Shown piece after piece: positions 1 to 11,524 of a DNA stretch of 64,000 nt (positions are counted from its first letter, which is position 1; every line of letters starts with the position of its first letter). The DNA comes from Eremophila alpestris peregrina (Eukaryota > Chordata > Aves > Passeriformes > Alaudidae): the NCBI GenBank assembly GCA_009792885.1, contig WMCF01000055.1, forward strand, positions 4,551,443 to 4,615,442, in the 5' to 3' direction. The notes beneath the pieces were generated by a model that searched no databases, was not told where the DNA came from, and saw only the letters and a program-made list of their open reading frames with translations. Position numbers and translations under genes: made by a program.

Positions 1-297
1 TTGCAAGGTAAATTTGGAGCTTCTGGCATGTTTGGAAGAGAGCAAAAAATACTTCAGAATGCCCCATGTGACCCATGAGCAAGGTTGGTAATATCTATCA
101 GACAAAATGGCAAGGTGCCTCTTGTTTTCAAGTTATTCTTTAGCGACTGATGCTGTCTAAAAATAATGTCCCAGCTTTCTGAGCCTGGCCCTGTAACTCT
201 TACTCAAATAAAGTTGGATTTTACAAATTACTGAGGACTCAAGGCTTCAAAAAAGTTACATGCTGAATTTCCATCATACAGCTAGCATTCATGCAAT

Positions 298-410
298 CAC
301 AGAATATCGGGAATTATCAAAATCCAATCCCTGGTCCTGCACAGAACAGCCCCAAGAGTCACACCATGTACCTTAGAGCGCTGTCTAAATGCTTCTTGAA
401 CTCCATCAGG
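298..410 (-). mobile_element. CR1: CR1 LINE 3'-end fragment
   Basis: On the plus strand this reads as the reverse complement of a CR1 tail. It starts with a decayed CACAGAAT end, then has CCTGCACAGAACAGCCCC, a variant of GAGTCACACC and CTTCTTGAACTCCATCAGG. The same blocks occur in the same order in the longer copy at 55728-56160. CR1 is the main avian LINE; copies are normally cut off at the 5' end and keep the 3' UTR, as here. Only about 110 bp remain, with many substitutions and small deletions, so the copy is old. The element's sense strand is minus. Confidence 0.85.
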
Positions 411-582
411 TAAGAATAAGTGATTTAAATAATACTACTGATAAATACGAGTTTGTGTCCCCTCTGATCTCAGGTCAAAAAAGATGCAGCAAATCTTAGA
501 GCTAAAAAAGTCCCAAATAATCCCATGGAATTAAAGCAAGTGAATTGAATAATTCATGCTGGACTTAAAGCTTTCATTTATC

Positions 583-598
583 AAAAAAAAAAAAAAAA
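583..598. repeat. A16 homopolymer
   Basis: A run of 16 A. No retroelement body is recognisable immediately upstream, so it is listed only as a simple repeat. Confidence 0.9.
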
Positions 599-2990
599 GT
601 GGAATTGCTTTCCCTCAAATATGTTATCAACTTCATTTTTATCTTATTCTAGAGATTCACCACTAATTATTCCTGAAAGACATACAGAAACACAATTAGG
701 GAAAAGAAAAAAGATATCTAGGTAAAGTTTGACAGCATTTCATACTGTGAACTTGTTAGATGAAGGGACAAACATTCAAAAATTATGAGACAAGCTGTTA
801 TTTTCTGTAAGAATATTTGCAGTGCTCTACTGGTCCATGTAACCATCTTATGTTGTCCTTAAAAACACTGGAGTCAGCTGTTCATCACAACTTATCCTTC
901 TAGGTTTCTTAGTAAATGGTTTGCAGACTTTCTCTAAAATTTAAAGGATGAAACTTGCCAGTGTTTAAATATCTGTTGTTTTACTTGTGAAGATTTGTCA
1001 CAGGGAAAGACAGTCTGTAACAAATGCAAAGCATCAAAGTGTTTCATTCTACAGCGTTTTTTTCTTAGTCTCCTATTCACATTTTCAATTTTTTTTCTGC
1101 TTTTATTTGTAATATCTGGGGGAATCTTGTCAGCTATTGGCTCTGTCAGAACAAGTCTCAGACTTTAGCAAACCAGAACAGCAAGTTTCACTCTCTCATT
1201 CTCTTCAGAAAAATTCCTATGCACACATTCACTTTCTTTTATTGAAAGCTGACATTCTACTCAAACCACTAAACTTCATGAAAGGAGATATAAACATCAG
1301 TTCTGAGGACGTCTCATTTTTCTCCATTCATATATATACATATACACACAGATGGGACTAAGAATGTGAAGCTAGCTTTACTTAAATATTTGGTGTATAC
1401 TACCACTGGAGGCATTATGAGATAGAAATGCATCAGGCTAAGACAAAAAATGAGAACATTCTTTTATGGAGATTCTGAGAAAATTATGGTAAAGAAATTT
1501 AATCTGTGTTTTAAGTTGTACCTGATGTACACTTAGCACCTGTGGTTCTCCTATAAACATAGCTGTAAAATTTGAACAAAGGAAGTTGATTTGTCATTTT
1601 TTAGAATGCACAACAAAAGTTTGGGTACATATAGCCTATATTCTACTGAGCAGGATGCTATTTAGTATTGTCATATAATAAATTGAACTTCAGAAATCAC
1701 ACTGGCTTAAGTGACAGTTTGAATAAAAAAGAATACATCAGCTCATGTCCTAGGATGTGACCATGTACTACTTTTAATGGGCCTCACAAATACAGAAGAT
1801 GAGCTCTCGTGAGGAAAAGCTGAAACACTGCGCCAGTCAAGCAATTTAAATTCCAAACATTTACCAGAAGACATGAAGGTCAGATATGTACCAGTATCTC
1901 TAGGCACGCAGATACGTTATCTCCATCTCTGAAGAAAAAGATTATTAAAGGGAGATGGTACATGAGACTCAGAAATTAGATGCAGGCACTTCTGCTAGAA
2001 AGAGCATCAGGTGAAATCTCACCCATGGGACGAAAAATCCTACCAAACTCAGGTTCTAAAAGATTCTGTAGATTAAAGGAGAATACTCAACATCAGTACC
2101 AAAGCATGACTATTGTTATTGAGGATTATTTTATTCTTACATACCAACAGTGTGAACTGTTACTCTCACATGGATATTTTGGGATAGTACAACTAATGGA
2201 AGTGTGACTAATAGCAAGTCAATATTTGGGGAGTAAAGATGCTGAAAATTCATCAGAAAGAGCGACTCTGACTGTGGATGCTTGGATAATTGGCATTCCA
2301 GTGTCTTTTCCTTTAAAAAAATCCAGTGTTATCATATTTTGAATAATGGAAACCAAATGAAAGCTACACAGTTAATTTGTTTTATTTTAGCCTCCCTCCA
2401 AAGCTTTGTTTCCCCAATCTGTTCAGTTCACACTACTGGTTAGAGCTGATCTCCCTCATAAATGAACCTCTTTGGAGATACACCTCTATTTATAAATAGA
2501 AAACAAATCAAGCAGGCATAGACAGAGCAGTCTATGTGAACACTGAGCTGAGACAAAGTTTTTTCATATAGGAAAGAAAAAATAACTCTTATAAAATTCT
2601 TCTGTGTAAATGCCTAGAGTTCAAAATACAATTGCTAAATTAGGGGAGCGTGACTACTGACCCTGAGATAGATTTAGCTTGGCAATGACTGGGAAATCAG
2701 CAGGGTCCGAACACTGAGTCAGGAGAATGAGTAAATAAAAATCAGGATTCTGTTTCTGTTATGAGTTAGCACAACTTTTAGTTAAAGAGGAAATAGTTTT
2801 AGTTTAAGAGTAAACAGTTCCCTGCAAGGTCTTGAGATTGACACCTTGTTCAGCCAGTGAGAAAGCAAAGTTTGGCTTTGTGAATTACCCATATCAAGCT
2901 AAGTACCCTGGGAACTGCCTCTTTTCCCTCCCTGCCTCCAAGAGGTAAGAAGGTGAATCTTGCAGAACATTGATCTCTAGAGTGAAAAGA
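599..2990. other. AT-rich DNA, no gene seen
   Basis: Only short frames (75 codons or fewer) with no recognisable domain and no convincing splice-site pairing. There is a short TA/CA-rich stretch at about 1328-1351. The last few hundred bases may include part of the LTR whose 3' end is at 3838. Confidence 0.6.
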
Positions 2991-2993
2991 AAG

Positions 2994-3838
2994 TCATAGT
3001 GGGGACATTTTTATTTGGGCTGCATGAAGATACTGAGGTCTGTGAAAGAGATGCTAAATCTTAAAGGATGAAGAGATGAGAAGATGCCTTAGGCTGAAAA
3101 TCTTTTGGGAATTGTGGTAACAGACTATAATATGCTAGAATATATCTTTAAACTGTGGAAAAATGAACTGAGGAAATGATTGTTCAGATCGGTGGTTTTG
3201 AGCAAAGGTATTTGTAATGGACTAAGTCAATATTGATATAGCAGTGACCCTGTGGTCCCCTGAGATATTTGAGCAGGATGCTTGATGTGATAAAGTCCTC
3301 TATGCCAGTGCTTTGAACAGAGGTTGAGATATGCTTGAGAAGCCTCTGTGCCAGGGAAGTGAGAGATATTTCTGTCCTTGAAAGGGATGAAGAACATCCT
3401 TTGCACCTGAACTGTTCATTTAAAAATGACATCCCAGAATGCCTAGAGTCCATGGTCCAAGTGCAGCTGATGGGAAAAGCTCCATGATATACAAGAACCA
3501 CAGAGACAGCTTCCCAGGTGGCTGGCTTTTGTGAAAGCTAAAAGCCACGAATAGACTGTTCTTGTGGAGAGTGACCATAACCAGAAGAGACTTCTCTCTC
3601 TAAAAAGACTGATTAAAGATTATTTTATAAGAAGTACAGACCTTAGGTTCTGAGTTTTGCCTTTATACTATGTCTGTGAAAAAGAAAGAAAGCTAGTGGG
3701 AGAGGGGGAAGTGTTTTGAAAGCTCCATTTTGATTCTTTTTTTTTCCTTTCAGAGTGTGTGAATAAAACTATATCTTTTGAGCCTGGTTTGCTTCTCCTA
3801 ATCTTATCCCACAGCAGAAAAACACTAGAACCACTACA
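2994..3838 (+). mobile_element. ERV LTR, 5' LTR next to a tRNA-Gly primer-binding site
   Basis: The 3' boundary is set by context. An AATAAA signal at 3762-3767 lies about 138 bp downstream of a TTTTATAA box (around 3623-3630), and the sequence then runs through a U5-like stretch to ...CCACTACA at 3838. A 5-bp spacer follows, then an 18-bp match to the primer-binding site for tRNA-Gly at 3844-3861. This order of TATA box, poly(A) signal, CA end and primer-binding site is that of a proviral 5' LTR. The 5' boundary is uncertain; about 2994 was chosen because ATAGTGGGG there could be a decayed inverse of the CACTACA end. No gag or pol was seen downstream, so the interior is deleted or unrecognisable. 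The 105-codon minus-strand frame across 3184-3501 is a chance frame inside the LTR. Confidence 0.6.
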
Positions 3839-3843
3839 TTAAT

Positions 3844-3861
3844 TGGTGCATTGGCTAGGAA
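3844..3861 (+). other. Retroviral primer-binding site, tRNA-Gly type
   Basis: The plus strand reads TGGTGCATTGGC then TAGGAA. The complement of the 3' end of vertebrate tRNA-Gly (anticodon GCC) including CCA is TGGTGCATTGGCCGGGAA. The two agree at 16 of 18 positions, and the two differences are the two bases of one CG dinucleotide. It lies 5 bp after the inferred LTR end, where a primer-binding site belongs. Confidence 0.6.
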
Positions 3862-6800
3862 AGCAAAATTAGTGAACGTGAAACCACTACAGTTTCTCAT
3901 TCAGATCCTGCTAGATTCAACCATGTAGTTGAAAGACAAAATAGTTTCACTATCAGACACATGAAAGATTCTTTCAGCCCCAAATTATTCCCAATCAGTG
4001 CAATATTTCTAAAAAAGATGGAAAGATGTTTAGGGTTTTTTTCCTCTATTCTTCTCTTTTAGTTCATTTTTAACATAAGTTTTAGCAACAACTGATTCAT
4101 TGCCTAGTTAAATCAACTCCAGGTACATCAGAATCTCTTCATGAATATTCACAGAGCTTAATAGAAAAGCTACCCAAAAATCAGATTTTAATGAAAAACT
4201 AGGACATCTGTCTCACAGACAGGTAACTCTGAAAAAGTGTTTTGTTGGAAGAAACTGAAAGAGAAAAGTTAGCTGCAAAAAAGAGACTTGCCTGGATTTG
4301 CTCTAAGCAGCAGGGAAAGTGAGTCAAAACATCTCTCAAAAATTATATATATTGCAGAATTTTCCAATTTTCCAATTGTCATCCTTTCAGCAAAAAATCT
4401 GTGATGTATGCTGCTAATAGTCCTTGCAAAATATACTGGGCCTTCAAACCATTTTAGAAAGTGTAAGGGATATTCCACAAATTATAGTAAGAATTCTTAC
4501 CTGTTGGCATCAAGTCTTGCTGTTGACAAGTCTTCTTCAATATGAAAAGGCAGTGGGAGGGGATTTCTGGAGAACTAGGGCAGGCTGCAGAGCGTGCTGC
4601 TCTCCTGTGTCCATTGTACAACTCCAGGCAGAGCTCCTAACTGTAATCACTCAAAGGATTCAGATACCACTTTTGTGTTTCATTTGCATTCCACTGCCAT
4701 GCTGTAGCACTTTGAAATTAAGAGATAAATTAGTCTTTACAGGAACAGGCAAGTATATCTTCTCCTACACCCATGAAAACTTATGCAAAATCAAGCACTG
4801 AAAAAGCCAGGGGGGTGTCCATGCCTTGCATGTGCTCTGCAAGACCTTGTAGAATTGTACAGATTATTGCCCACACACCCATCAGGCTCTACAGGATTTC
4901 TCCTGAATTGCAGATTCTGTACTAGGACCATAGCCCACCATTTTGCTTACACAGACAATACCAGGACTTTCCAAATAGAAAAAACATCTGTCTTTTCTTC
5001 TTGTTGATGTGTCAATAGTACCAAAGTAGTAAGTTGCTCAGTTCCCTTCTCCTCACTACACAGCTCAGTGTGAGCATGCTTTATAAAGACATGCATATTT
5101 CATTAGGCATATGAGAAAGCTGGGGTTGAACCGGCTACTCCAATTTAGGGTTTGCTCAAGTTTAGAATACTTATGGGTGTACAGTACTTACTGCATATCA
5201 AAGTAATTAATGGGACTTTAAAATTGATTAAGAATTAGGGAATGAAGAATTCCTTTAGAATTAGGGAAATAATGCTAATTTTCAAAGAGCCAGCCTTTTG
5301 AGCATTTGATCAAAATGGATCAAAACTTTAGACAGAAAATATTTTGTACTTTTAAATGCTCACTTTCAATTTAATGTCTATTAAAAAGAAAACAAAACAA
5401 GTTCAAAAAAGATATTTGAGTTGTTCCTTCATGATCTCTGTCAGTACACATCTTCCTTGAGCCTAAGCTATCATGTCTGGTTCCTTCCCAGTGGAGTTTA
5501 TAACTTGTTTGTTCTGTAACTATTTGGTTTTTTGCCTCCTGGACCAAGTCGCTCAGGACATTTCTAACCTAAAAAGTATTGCTATTGACCCAGACATCAT
5601 TAATTCAGCTGTCAACTTTAGCAGTAGTTTAACTGAAGTTTAAGTTAAATCATCCTTTACCTAATCTAGTTTGCTGGAATTCACTCAGTCTAATTGGGTT
5701 ATCCATTTAATAAGAGACCTTTCACTAAGTTTTTGTCAATACAGAAAGAATATATCAAACATTAAAATCCTTTGTGTTATAATACAAATTTATACCTATA
5801 GTTTAAAAGCACTAAGACCTTTCTTTTTCATACATGGCTTCATTGTGAAGACTCAGATTGGACATTTTCAAGTAGGTATTTCTCAGTTATTTATTGGTAG
5901 AACTCTGAACAGAATGTAGATGAGAAGATACACTCTTGTCAAGATCATAGAACTCCCAAAAATCTGCTTCAGGTCATCATAAAGTCACACTGTGAGTGAT
6001 TTATTAGGGAATCAAGCATATTTTCTTTTCCCTGTTTTAGAACTAGTTAGTGTAAAGTAAACCACTAAGTCACTTTGCACTGTAGTAATTATTATAGGTT
6101 GAACTTGCAACTCTCCCAATTCAGCTTGAATGCGTGAAACAATAAACTGGGGAAAAAAAAGGTTGTGCTGAAAGGTTGATTTACAATTCTGTAAAGGGTA
6201 TAGGGACAAGAGGACCTTTTATTCTGTCTGTAAGATGTCCTGATGATGCTTGAAATAGTCTGTGCAGACAATCACCAGGTACCACATAATGGTCCCATCC
6301 AAACAACAGCATGGGCAATAAAAATTCTCCTGCCAGAGAAATGTTCATTATCTGTGCCCCCCATTTTTGAAAAGCATGGACAATTGCTAAGATTTTCCAA
6401 TTAAAGACTCTATGATAAATATTTTTTAAATGTTTTAGAAGCTATAATACTGTTCCAGTTAGGCAGTGAACTACTATTATATCACAGAATTCATTAAGCA
6501 CAATATACTTAAAGTTTTTCTGATCTTAATGCCATGCTTCTAAAACAAATATTATAGTTCATACTTATGGTCCTATTCTTGCAGTGATTCTGGGAGAGAA
6601 AAGTTTTAATAAATGTTCATTTCAGATTGACTTCTTAGAAGGATGTCCAGCTGAAAGAGTTAATAATGTCTTTATCAGGGTTTAACAGGTGGATATCTGG
6701 ACAAAAATAAAGTGAAGATATTATTCAAGATGTTTACTGAAATAATATATCCAGGTCTATTCTCCACATGATTAAACCATGCTGCAAAATTTGAGAAAGT

Positions 6801-7175
6801 ACCAAATTGGAAGGATGACTTAAAGACTGGAAAATCTGCTTTACAGAAAGAGATTTGATAGGTTAAATCTATCTAGCTCATCAAAGTCAACCTTAAGGGA
6901 TCTATAAGAACAGATGGGGGAAGAGCGTATCTTTCACCAGAGGGTTTTTCCACATAGCAGGCTAAGATACAACTATATTCCCTAACTGAGAGTTAAAGCT
7001 CACAAAATGGAAATTAGAAATAAGGTCTGTTTTAAACAGTAAGAATTATTAACCAGGGAGGAAACATAACTAGGGCTGTTCTAGATTCCCTCATATTTGA
7101 AATGTTTAAAACAAACCTGAGTATTCCCTTTTATTTCCTGAGAGATGTGCAGCCATGATATTGAGCTACAAGATT
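3862..7175. other. AT-rich DNA, no gene seen
   Basis: The first part would be the interior of the ERV whose LTR ends at 3838, but no retroviral protein motif could be found in any frame. The longest frame, 125 codons at 4424-4801, has no domain, is interrupted by splice-like and low-complexity sequence and is probably chance. Nothing else was recognised. Confidence 0.5.
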
Positions 7176-7291
7176 TCTTTTTCCTGCACTCGTCTTTTTT
7201 TCCCATTTCCTTGTTCCTTTCTTTTTCCTGCACACATCTTTTTTCCCATTTCCTCGTTCCTTTTTTTTCCTTGCACTCATCTTTTTTCCTA
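7176..7291. repeat. Pyrimidine-rich minisatellite, ~43-bp unit
   Basis: Two full units and one partial unit of about 42-44 bp. Unit starts are near 7181, 7225 and 7267; each has TTCCTGCAC or TTCCTTGCAC, then CTTTTTTCCCATTTCC and a GTTCC T-rich end. The plus strand is almost all C and T. The two overlapping frames on opposite strands (7081-7308 and 7155-7424) are products of this repeat and should not be treated as genes. Confidence 0.85.
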
Positions 7292-7923
7292 TTTAAAATT
7301 ACCTTCAACCCAATTACACTCTAATGAAGCAGAAGTTGGACACGCACACACACACATGCAGACAGTAAGTCAGCTGCTGCTTTTTTCTTTTGAATTCTTT
7401 CCTAGTATCAGATATCAGTCCTGAATTTGCAGAGCCTGGCAGTTTAATTTTCTTAAGTTTTTCTTATTTAAACCTGATACCAGTGTGTTTGTGTAATATT
7501 TAGACTGTTCCTGAGATAAAGTCAGTAATCAGGCTTTTTTATGAATACCATTGTTCAATGAAAGAGATATATGTGTGCAGATCATTTGGTGTTTCTTTAT
7601 TGTTTTATATGATATATTGATTTTTCCTACAGAGGTGCTGTGAGGAACTGAAATATCATGGGTAATGGATTAAAAATTGTTAGAAAGCACTTTTTGCCTA
7701 TTATGATCAATTTTGTTCTTAGTAGGTTTTTGAAAGTAAAATGCTGAGAAATCACTTATTTAAAATTTCTGCAAAGAATAGTAAACTTCTTCAGTTTTTC
7801 TGAGATTAATTTCCATCTGAATCTGGGGAGATATCATTTTATTTTGGACCAGCCACACAGACCACAGTTAATAACTGGTGAGTGTAGGCTGGTTCTTAAT
7901 CTCAAAGTGCAGTTTCTTGGTAA
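7292..7923. other. AT-rich DNA, no gene seen
   Basis: It contains a short CA run at about 7341-7355. Nothing else was recognised. Confidence 0.5.
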
Positions 7924-8154
7924 ATGCCTGCAGAGAAACCACAGGAGCAGCTTGAAGCACCAGCTGTTCTGGACCACAAAAATAGTGCGAAGAGGAACAG
8001 CGATATGGATAAAAACCTAGGAGAAGACCTTAAATATAACCCTGGAACCCAGCATCCAAAACTCATTGATTCTTTTTTGAAGAAAATAGAATGGCAGTCC
8101 TTGCACAACGGCAGGCATTGGGTAGCATTCAACACTCTTACATTAAATCCTTAA
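7924..8154 (+). other. Unassigned 76-codon ORF, weak exon candidate
   Basis: The open frame starts MPAEKPQEQLEAP and includes HPKLIDSFLKKIEW. It is polar and lysine/glutamate rich, unlike the leucine, serine and phenylalanine rich chance frames elsewhere in the window. It ends with TAA at 8152-8154; past that stop the frame stays open for another 14 codons, to a GTAAGA at about 8199. A CTGCAG at 7928-7933 could be a splice acceptor. No family was recognised. It could be a degraded exon, a pseudogene scrap or chance. Confidence 0.2.
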
Positions 8155-8809
8155 CGGGAAACGATTCTATTCAATGATGTAAATGCACAAACAAGACCGT
8201 AAGAAATGAGCTTTCCAAAATTACTAGCTAAATACCAAATAACTGGACAAGATTATTCTATTTCAATAGTTTTTTGTAGGGACTTTTTCTTTTCTCTTAT
8301 AGCCAGTGCCAGAACTGTCACTTAAGAGTTGTTACACTGGAAGTACATAATTAATACCTCTATTATGCACCAGAACTTTACTTCCAAGTTATAGGATTAT
8401 TGCCTTTTTTCTCATAATTAAGCATTATATGTTAATTCTGCTTTCTTCCTTAGAGTCATTAGCATATAAATTCAAACACTGACTCAATCTGCAATTCTCC
8501 ATGAAAGATTAAGTTTTCAAATTTCAATGGACAAACCATTTACTAAAAAATAAATATGCTTCAAGAAATTACTGCTGCTTTACATTTCCATTAATAAATG
8601 CACATCTAAAATAGAAGCGATTTTAATACTAAATTGGACAAGATGGAAAAAAGACCTTTTTGATTATTAAATGCATATTTATTGTTATAAATGTTGTAGT
8701 CTCTTTAAAATACATGTCTTTGGTTTAGGGGTTATTTTCTTTCCCATTTCCAATCATTAAAAAAAATATGTTTAACCATTTCCTGGTTGACATTTCTTAT
8801 GTTTTGCAG

Positions 8810-8923
8810 CAATCCAAAAGATCGGGTGGCAGAGTCTCAATATGCATTACTAAAGACCATGACAATATTCTGAAGAAATTTGCTGAATTGGAAGAAATCT
8901 CAGAAATCTGTTTTTCTACAGAG
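8810..8923 (+). other. Exon-like segment with acceptor site
   Basis: A pyrimidine-rich tract ending TTTTGCAG (AG at 8808-8809) is followed by 38 open codons, QSKRSGGRVSICITK... to ...EICFSTE, then TAA at 8924-8926. The acceptor looks good and the composition is plausible for protein, including ILKKFAELEEIS. That fits a short last exon, but no family is recognised and no polyadenylation context was established. It lies about 650 bp downstream of the ORF at 7924-8154 on the same strand. Confidence 0.2.
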
Positions 8924-8926
8924 TAA

Positions 8927-10249
8927 AAGAATTTAAACTTTCAGCTGCCAAAAAAAAAGCAGCAGGAATCTCAGTTCTTCTTAATATCCTATCCATTCTT
9001 TGTTTTGCTACTGACTGAAATTAGATATATATATCCATATCCATTTTTCTAATCCTAAAACAGGCAAAGAGCATGCATTCTAACCAGTGATAACTCTCAC
9101 ATCATCACAGGTGAAAATGAAAGGCTGCTGTGTGAGAGATAGCATGTTTATTTTCACTTTTATACAATATTCCTCTACAAGGGGTGACAGAGAACCCCTT
9201 GGCAGGAGGAGGATGTTATCCCCACCGTCTGAGTTCTCACCCAGCTTTTAGAACATGGCAGAAGCTGTGACAGCCACACCAAAGAGCAAAATTCACCTCT
9301 CAGTTAGGGAGCTTACAAAAAGATCAAGGTGCACAGAGTCATGGGGTGTGTGACTTGGACATTTTTTGTCTCAGTCTCCATTTTGGAGAAACAGGACAGA
9401 TTTGAAAGAGAATTCAGAATTAAGTAGCATAATCTTTCTCCTACAGCTTGCCATATGTCAGAGCCCTCTTCTGTCTTATGCTGACAGCCCTTGTAAATTG
9501 TTCTGGGTGATATTTGTTAATCCATAGGGAATTTTCACATCCTCTTTTGCTTATGAATCAGATGGTGAGCTCTTGGCAGCTGACCAGAAAGACAGTGCCT
9601 TTTCTCTGCTGCATTATCAATCAAGCAAGTTTCTTACTGTCCTCTGCTGCAGACACATTCTTTCACACATTAAATTATCTCTGATGGACCAACTGCAGTG
9701 AGATTAGCATGCTAAAGCCATTTGACTGGACTGTATAAAACTCTGTATTGCTACACAGACAGAACTGCACCAGTAATTCATATCTTTGAGTGGCCCAAAG
9801 GAGTTTTCTGTATGGCCTTTTCAGTAGTTAATATATATTCCGTATCAGCTTCTCTGGCAAGTTTCTTCCAACAGGGCCCTACAAGTTATTAAGCCCACTA
9901 AACATCCTCATGACATAGAAAGATGTCACACATAGGAAACAAGGAGCAATTCAGTGCTCCACATTGCCTCAGTTCTGCTCTGCAAATTCTCCTTCCAACT
10001 CAGTTCAGAAAATACTGGCAAATCCCACTGAAATATCCTACCAGAGCAAGAAAAAACTCATTCCCTTTCTACCTCAGGCAAGACACGCATAAAAAACACC
10101 TGGCTTGTCTGGTTTGTTTTCAGTGGTAGCAGCTATCAGTGATGTCTCACCTCTCCCTGTGGAGCCTTCTCTAGCCCCCGTCTCTTTCTACAGCCCTTCA
10201 TCTTTGTTTACCTAGTTGCCTTTTCCCCCCAAATAACACTGCTTTAAAC
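8927..10249. other. AT-rich DNA, no gene seen
   Basis: It is mostly unique-looking. The section at about 9180-9340 is richer in GC and contains ACCCCTTGGCAGGAGGAGG; it could be an old repeat but matches nothing recognised here. Confidence 0.5.
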
Positions 10250-10805
10250 TGTATACTCTGAACTTTGAAGATACCCATCTCCCACAGCACTGTTATTTGT
10301 TAAGAAAGAACGTTTTGTGTGGCCAGGTTTTGGTAGCAGGGGTGCTACAGGGGTGGCTTCTGCGAGATGCTGCCAGAAGCTTCCTCCATGTCCAGCAAAG
10401 ATAATCCCTGGCAGCTCCGAGAGGAATGTGCTCGTTGCCATGGCAGGGCACATTAGAAACCATGTTAATGCCTCTGTGATAACATATTCAGGAGAAAGCA
10501 CCTGTGAAGACACCAAGATCAGTTGAGAAGGAGGGGGAGGAGGTGTTCCAGAGCTGAGATTCCCCTGTGAAGGAGAGCCACACTGGAGCAGGTGAATGCC
10601 TGAGAGGAGGCTATGAACCCATGGGAGGCCTATGCTGGAAGAGGCTCCTGGCAGGGATCTGCAGACCCATGGAGAGATGAGTCCACAGTGGATCAGAGTT
10701 CCTGGTAGGGCTTGTGGTCCTGTGGAGGATCCACAATGGAGCAGGCCTGTTCTTGAAGGACTGCACCCCATGGAAGAGTGACCTATGTTCCATGATTTCA
10801 AGACA
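10250..10805 (+). mobile_element. Decayed avian ERV LTR fragment with internal ~50-bp repeats
   Basis: Blocks in order are CCATCTCCCACAGCACTG, GGTTTTGGTAGCAGGGG, GGGGTGGCTTCTG, a purine-rich GAAGGAGGGGGAGGAGG and then ~50-bp units built around CCACACTGGAGCAG. From memory this matches the U3 part of a common avian LTR that I associate with ERVL-type elements; the class is not proven here. Both ends are missing: no TG...CA termini and no target duplication were found. Orientation follows the remembered family sense strand. The 236-codon minus-strand frame and the 176-codon frame nearby are chance frames inside these LTRs. Confidence 0.7.
10578..10791. repeat. Degenerate ~50-bp tandem units inside the LTR
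   Basis: The core CCACACTGGAGCAG starts at 10578. Diverged copies start at 10629 (CCTATGCTGGAAGAG), 10683 (CCACAGTGGATCAG), 10731 (CCACAATGGAGCAG) and 10782 (CCTATGTTCC). Spacings are 51, 54, 48 and 51 bp. Each unit also carries a CCATGG or CCTGTGGAG box. They are part of the LTR and are not an independent satellite. Confidence 0.8.
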
Positions 10806-10880
10806 ACCAGAGAAAACCTGATTTTGGATAAAGACTGATATGTAAAAGGTGTTGAAGAAGGTAGAAAAGAGATACATACA

Positions 10881-11290
10881 CGTCGCTGTCCACAGCGCGC
10901 TGGTGCCGCGACAAGCTGGGGTGTCTCCCGGGCTCTGGCCCTTCGGACAGTCACCTACGGCCAACGTCAGAAAAAGGAACGAGAAGGGTTCTTGTCCAGA
11001 AGATCCGAGAGTCCGTTTATTAACAACAACAAAAATTATACACCGAAGCCTAGCAGAAACATAAACTTGCAGCAACACTCGGATACAACCTGGGGACAAG
11101 AACGCTAACAAGAGTGGGATGGCAGGTTTTATAGGGTACATCCAGGGCAGAGTTTAGGGTCAGGGTCCAATTACAAGAGGAGCAGGGACTTCAAAAGCGT
11201 GGGCTAACTAAGGAAAGGGAACTTAGGGGTCCAAATTGACAGGACTGCACCCCACATCTCTGCCTCTTGGGGCGGAGGCAGTCTGCCACA
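10881..11290 (-). mobile_element. Solo LTR, ERVK type, with 6-bp target duplication
   Basis: A 410-bp element flanked on both sides by CATACA (10875-10880 and 11291-11296). On the minus strand it begins TGTGGCAGACTGCC and ends ...GACAGCGACG, where a TG...CA pair would be expected, so one terminal base has mutated. Reading minus, TATAAAA is at 11133-11127 and AATAAA at 11021-11016, about 110 bp apart, then a GC-rich U5. A 6-bp duplication is typical of class II (ERVK/beta-like) insertions. There is no internal sequence or second LTR, so this is a solo LTR left by recombination. It sits just downstream of the older LTR at 10250-10805. Confidence 0.88.
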
Positions 11291-11423
11291 CATACAGATA
11301 TATCTTTCACTCTGGCAGGCTGCTCTGAACAGTAGTCTTTCCTCTGAAGTGTATAAAACAGAAGTTCATGCAATGACTATCTGATGATTTTTAATATGAA
11401 GTTATTTATCTTTGCTTTTCAAG

Positions 11424-11524
11424 GAGAGATCTGTGAAAAAATATCCTTCTAAAAATCGAAGTGAATCAGTGCTGAAGAACAGATCAAAATCAAATTCTAA
11501 AGATCTGGCCTCTCACAACTACAG
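11424..11524 (+). other. Exon-like segment with acceptor and weak donor
   Basis: A long pyrimidine tract ending CTTTTCAAG (AG at 11422-11423) precedes 101 open bases and then a GTTGGA donor at 11525. The encoded stretch, ERSVKKYPSKNRSESVLKNR and on, is rich in lysine, serine and arginine. The acceptor is good and the donor poor. It has no recognised homologue and could equally be chance; it is listed because it follows two other exon-like pieces on the same strand within 3.5 kb. Confidence 0.2.

Noticed and set aside
4424..4801. 125-codon plus-strand frame
   Set aside because: No domain, chance-like composition and no supporting splice or promoter context.
10244..10954. 236-codon minus-strand open frame, the longest in the window
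   Set aside because: It runs antisense through the decayed LTR and into the ERVK LTR. Its composition and position are explained by the repeats, and it has no domain.
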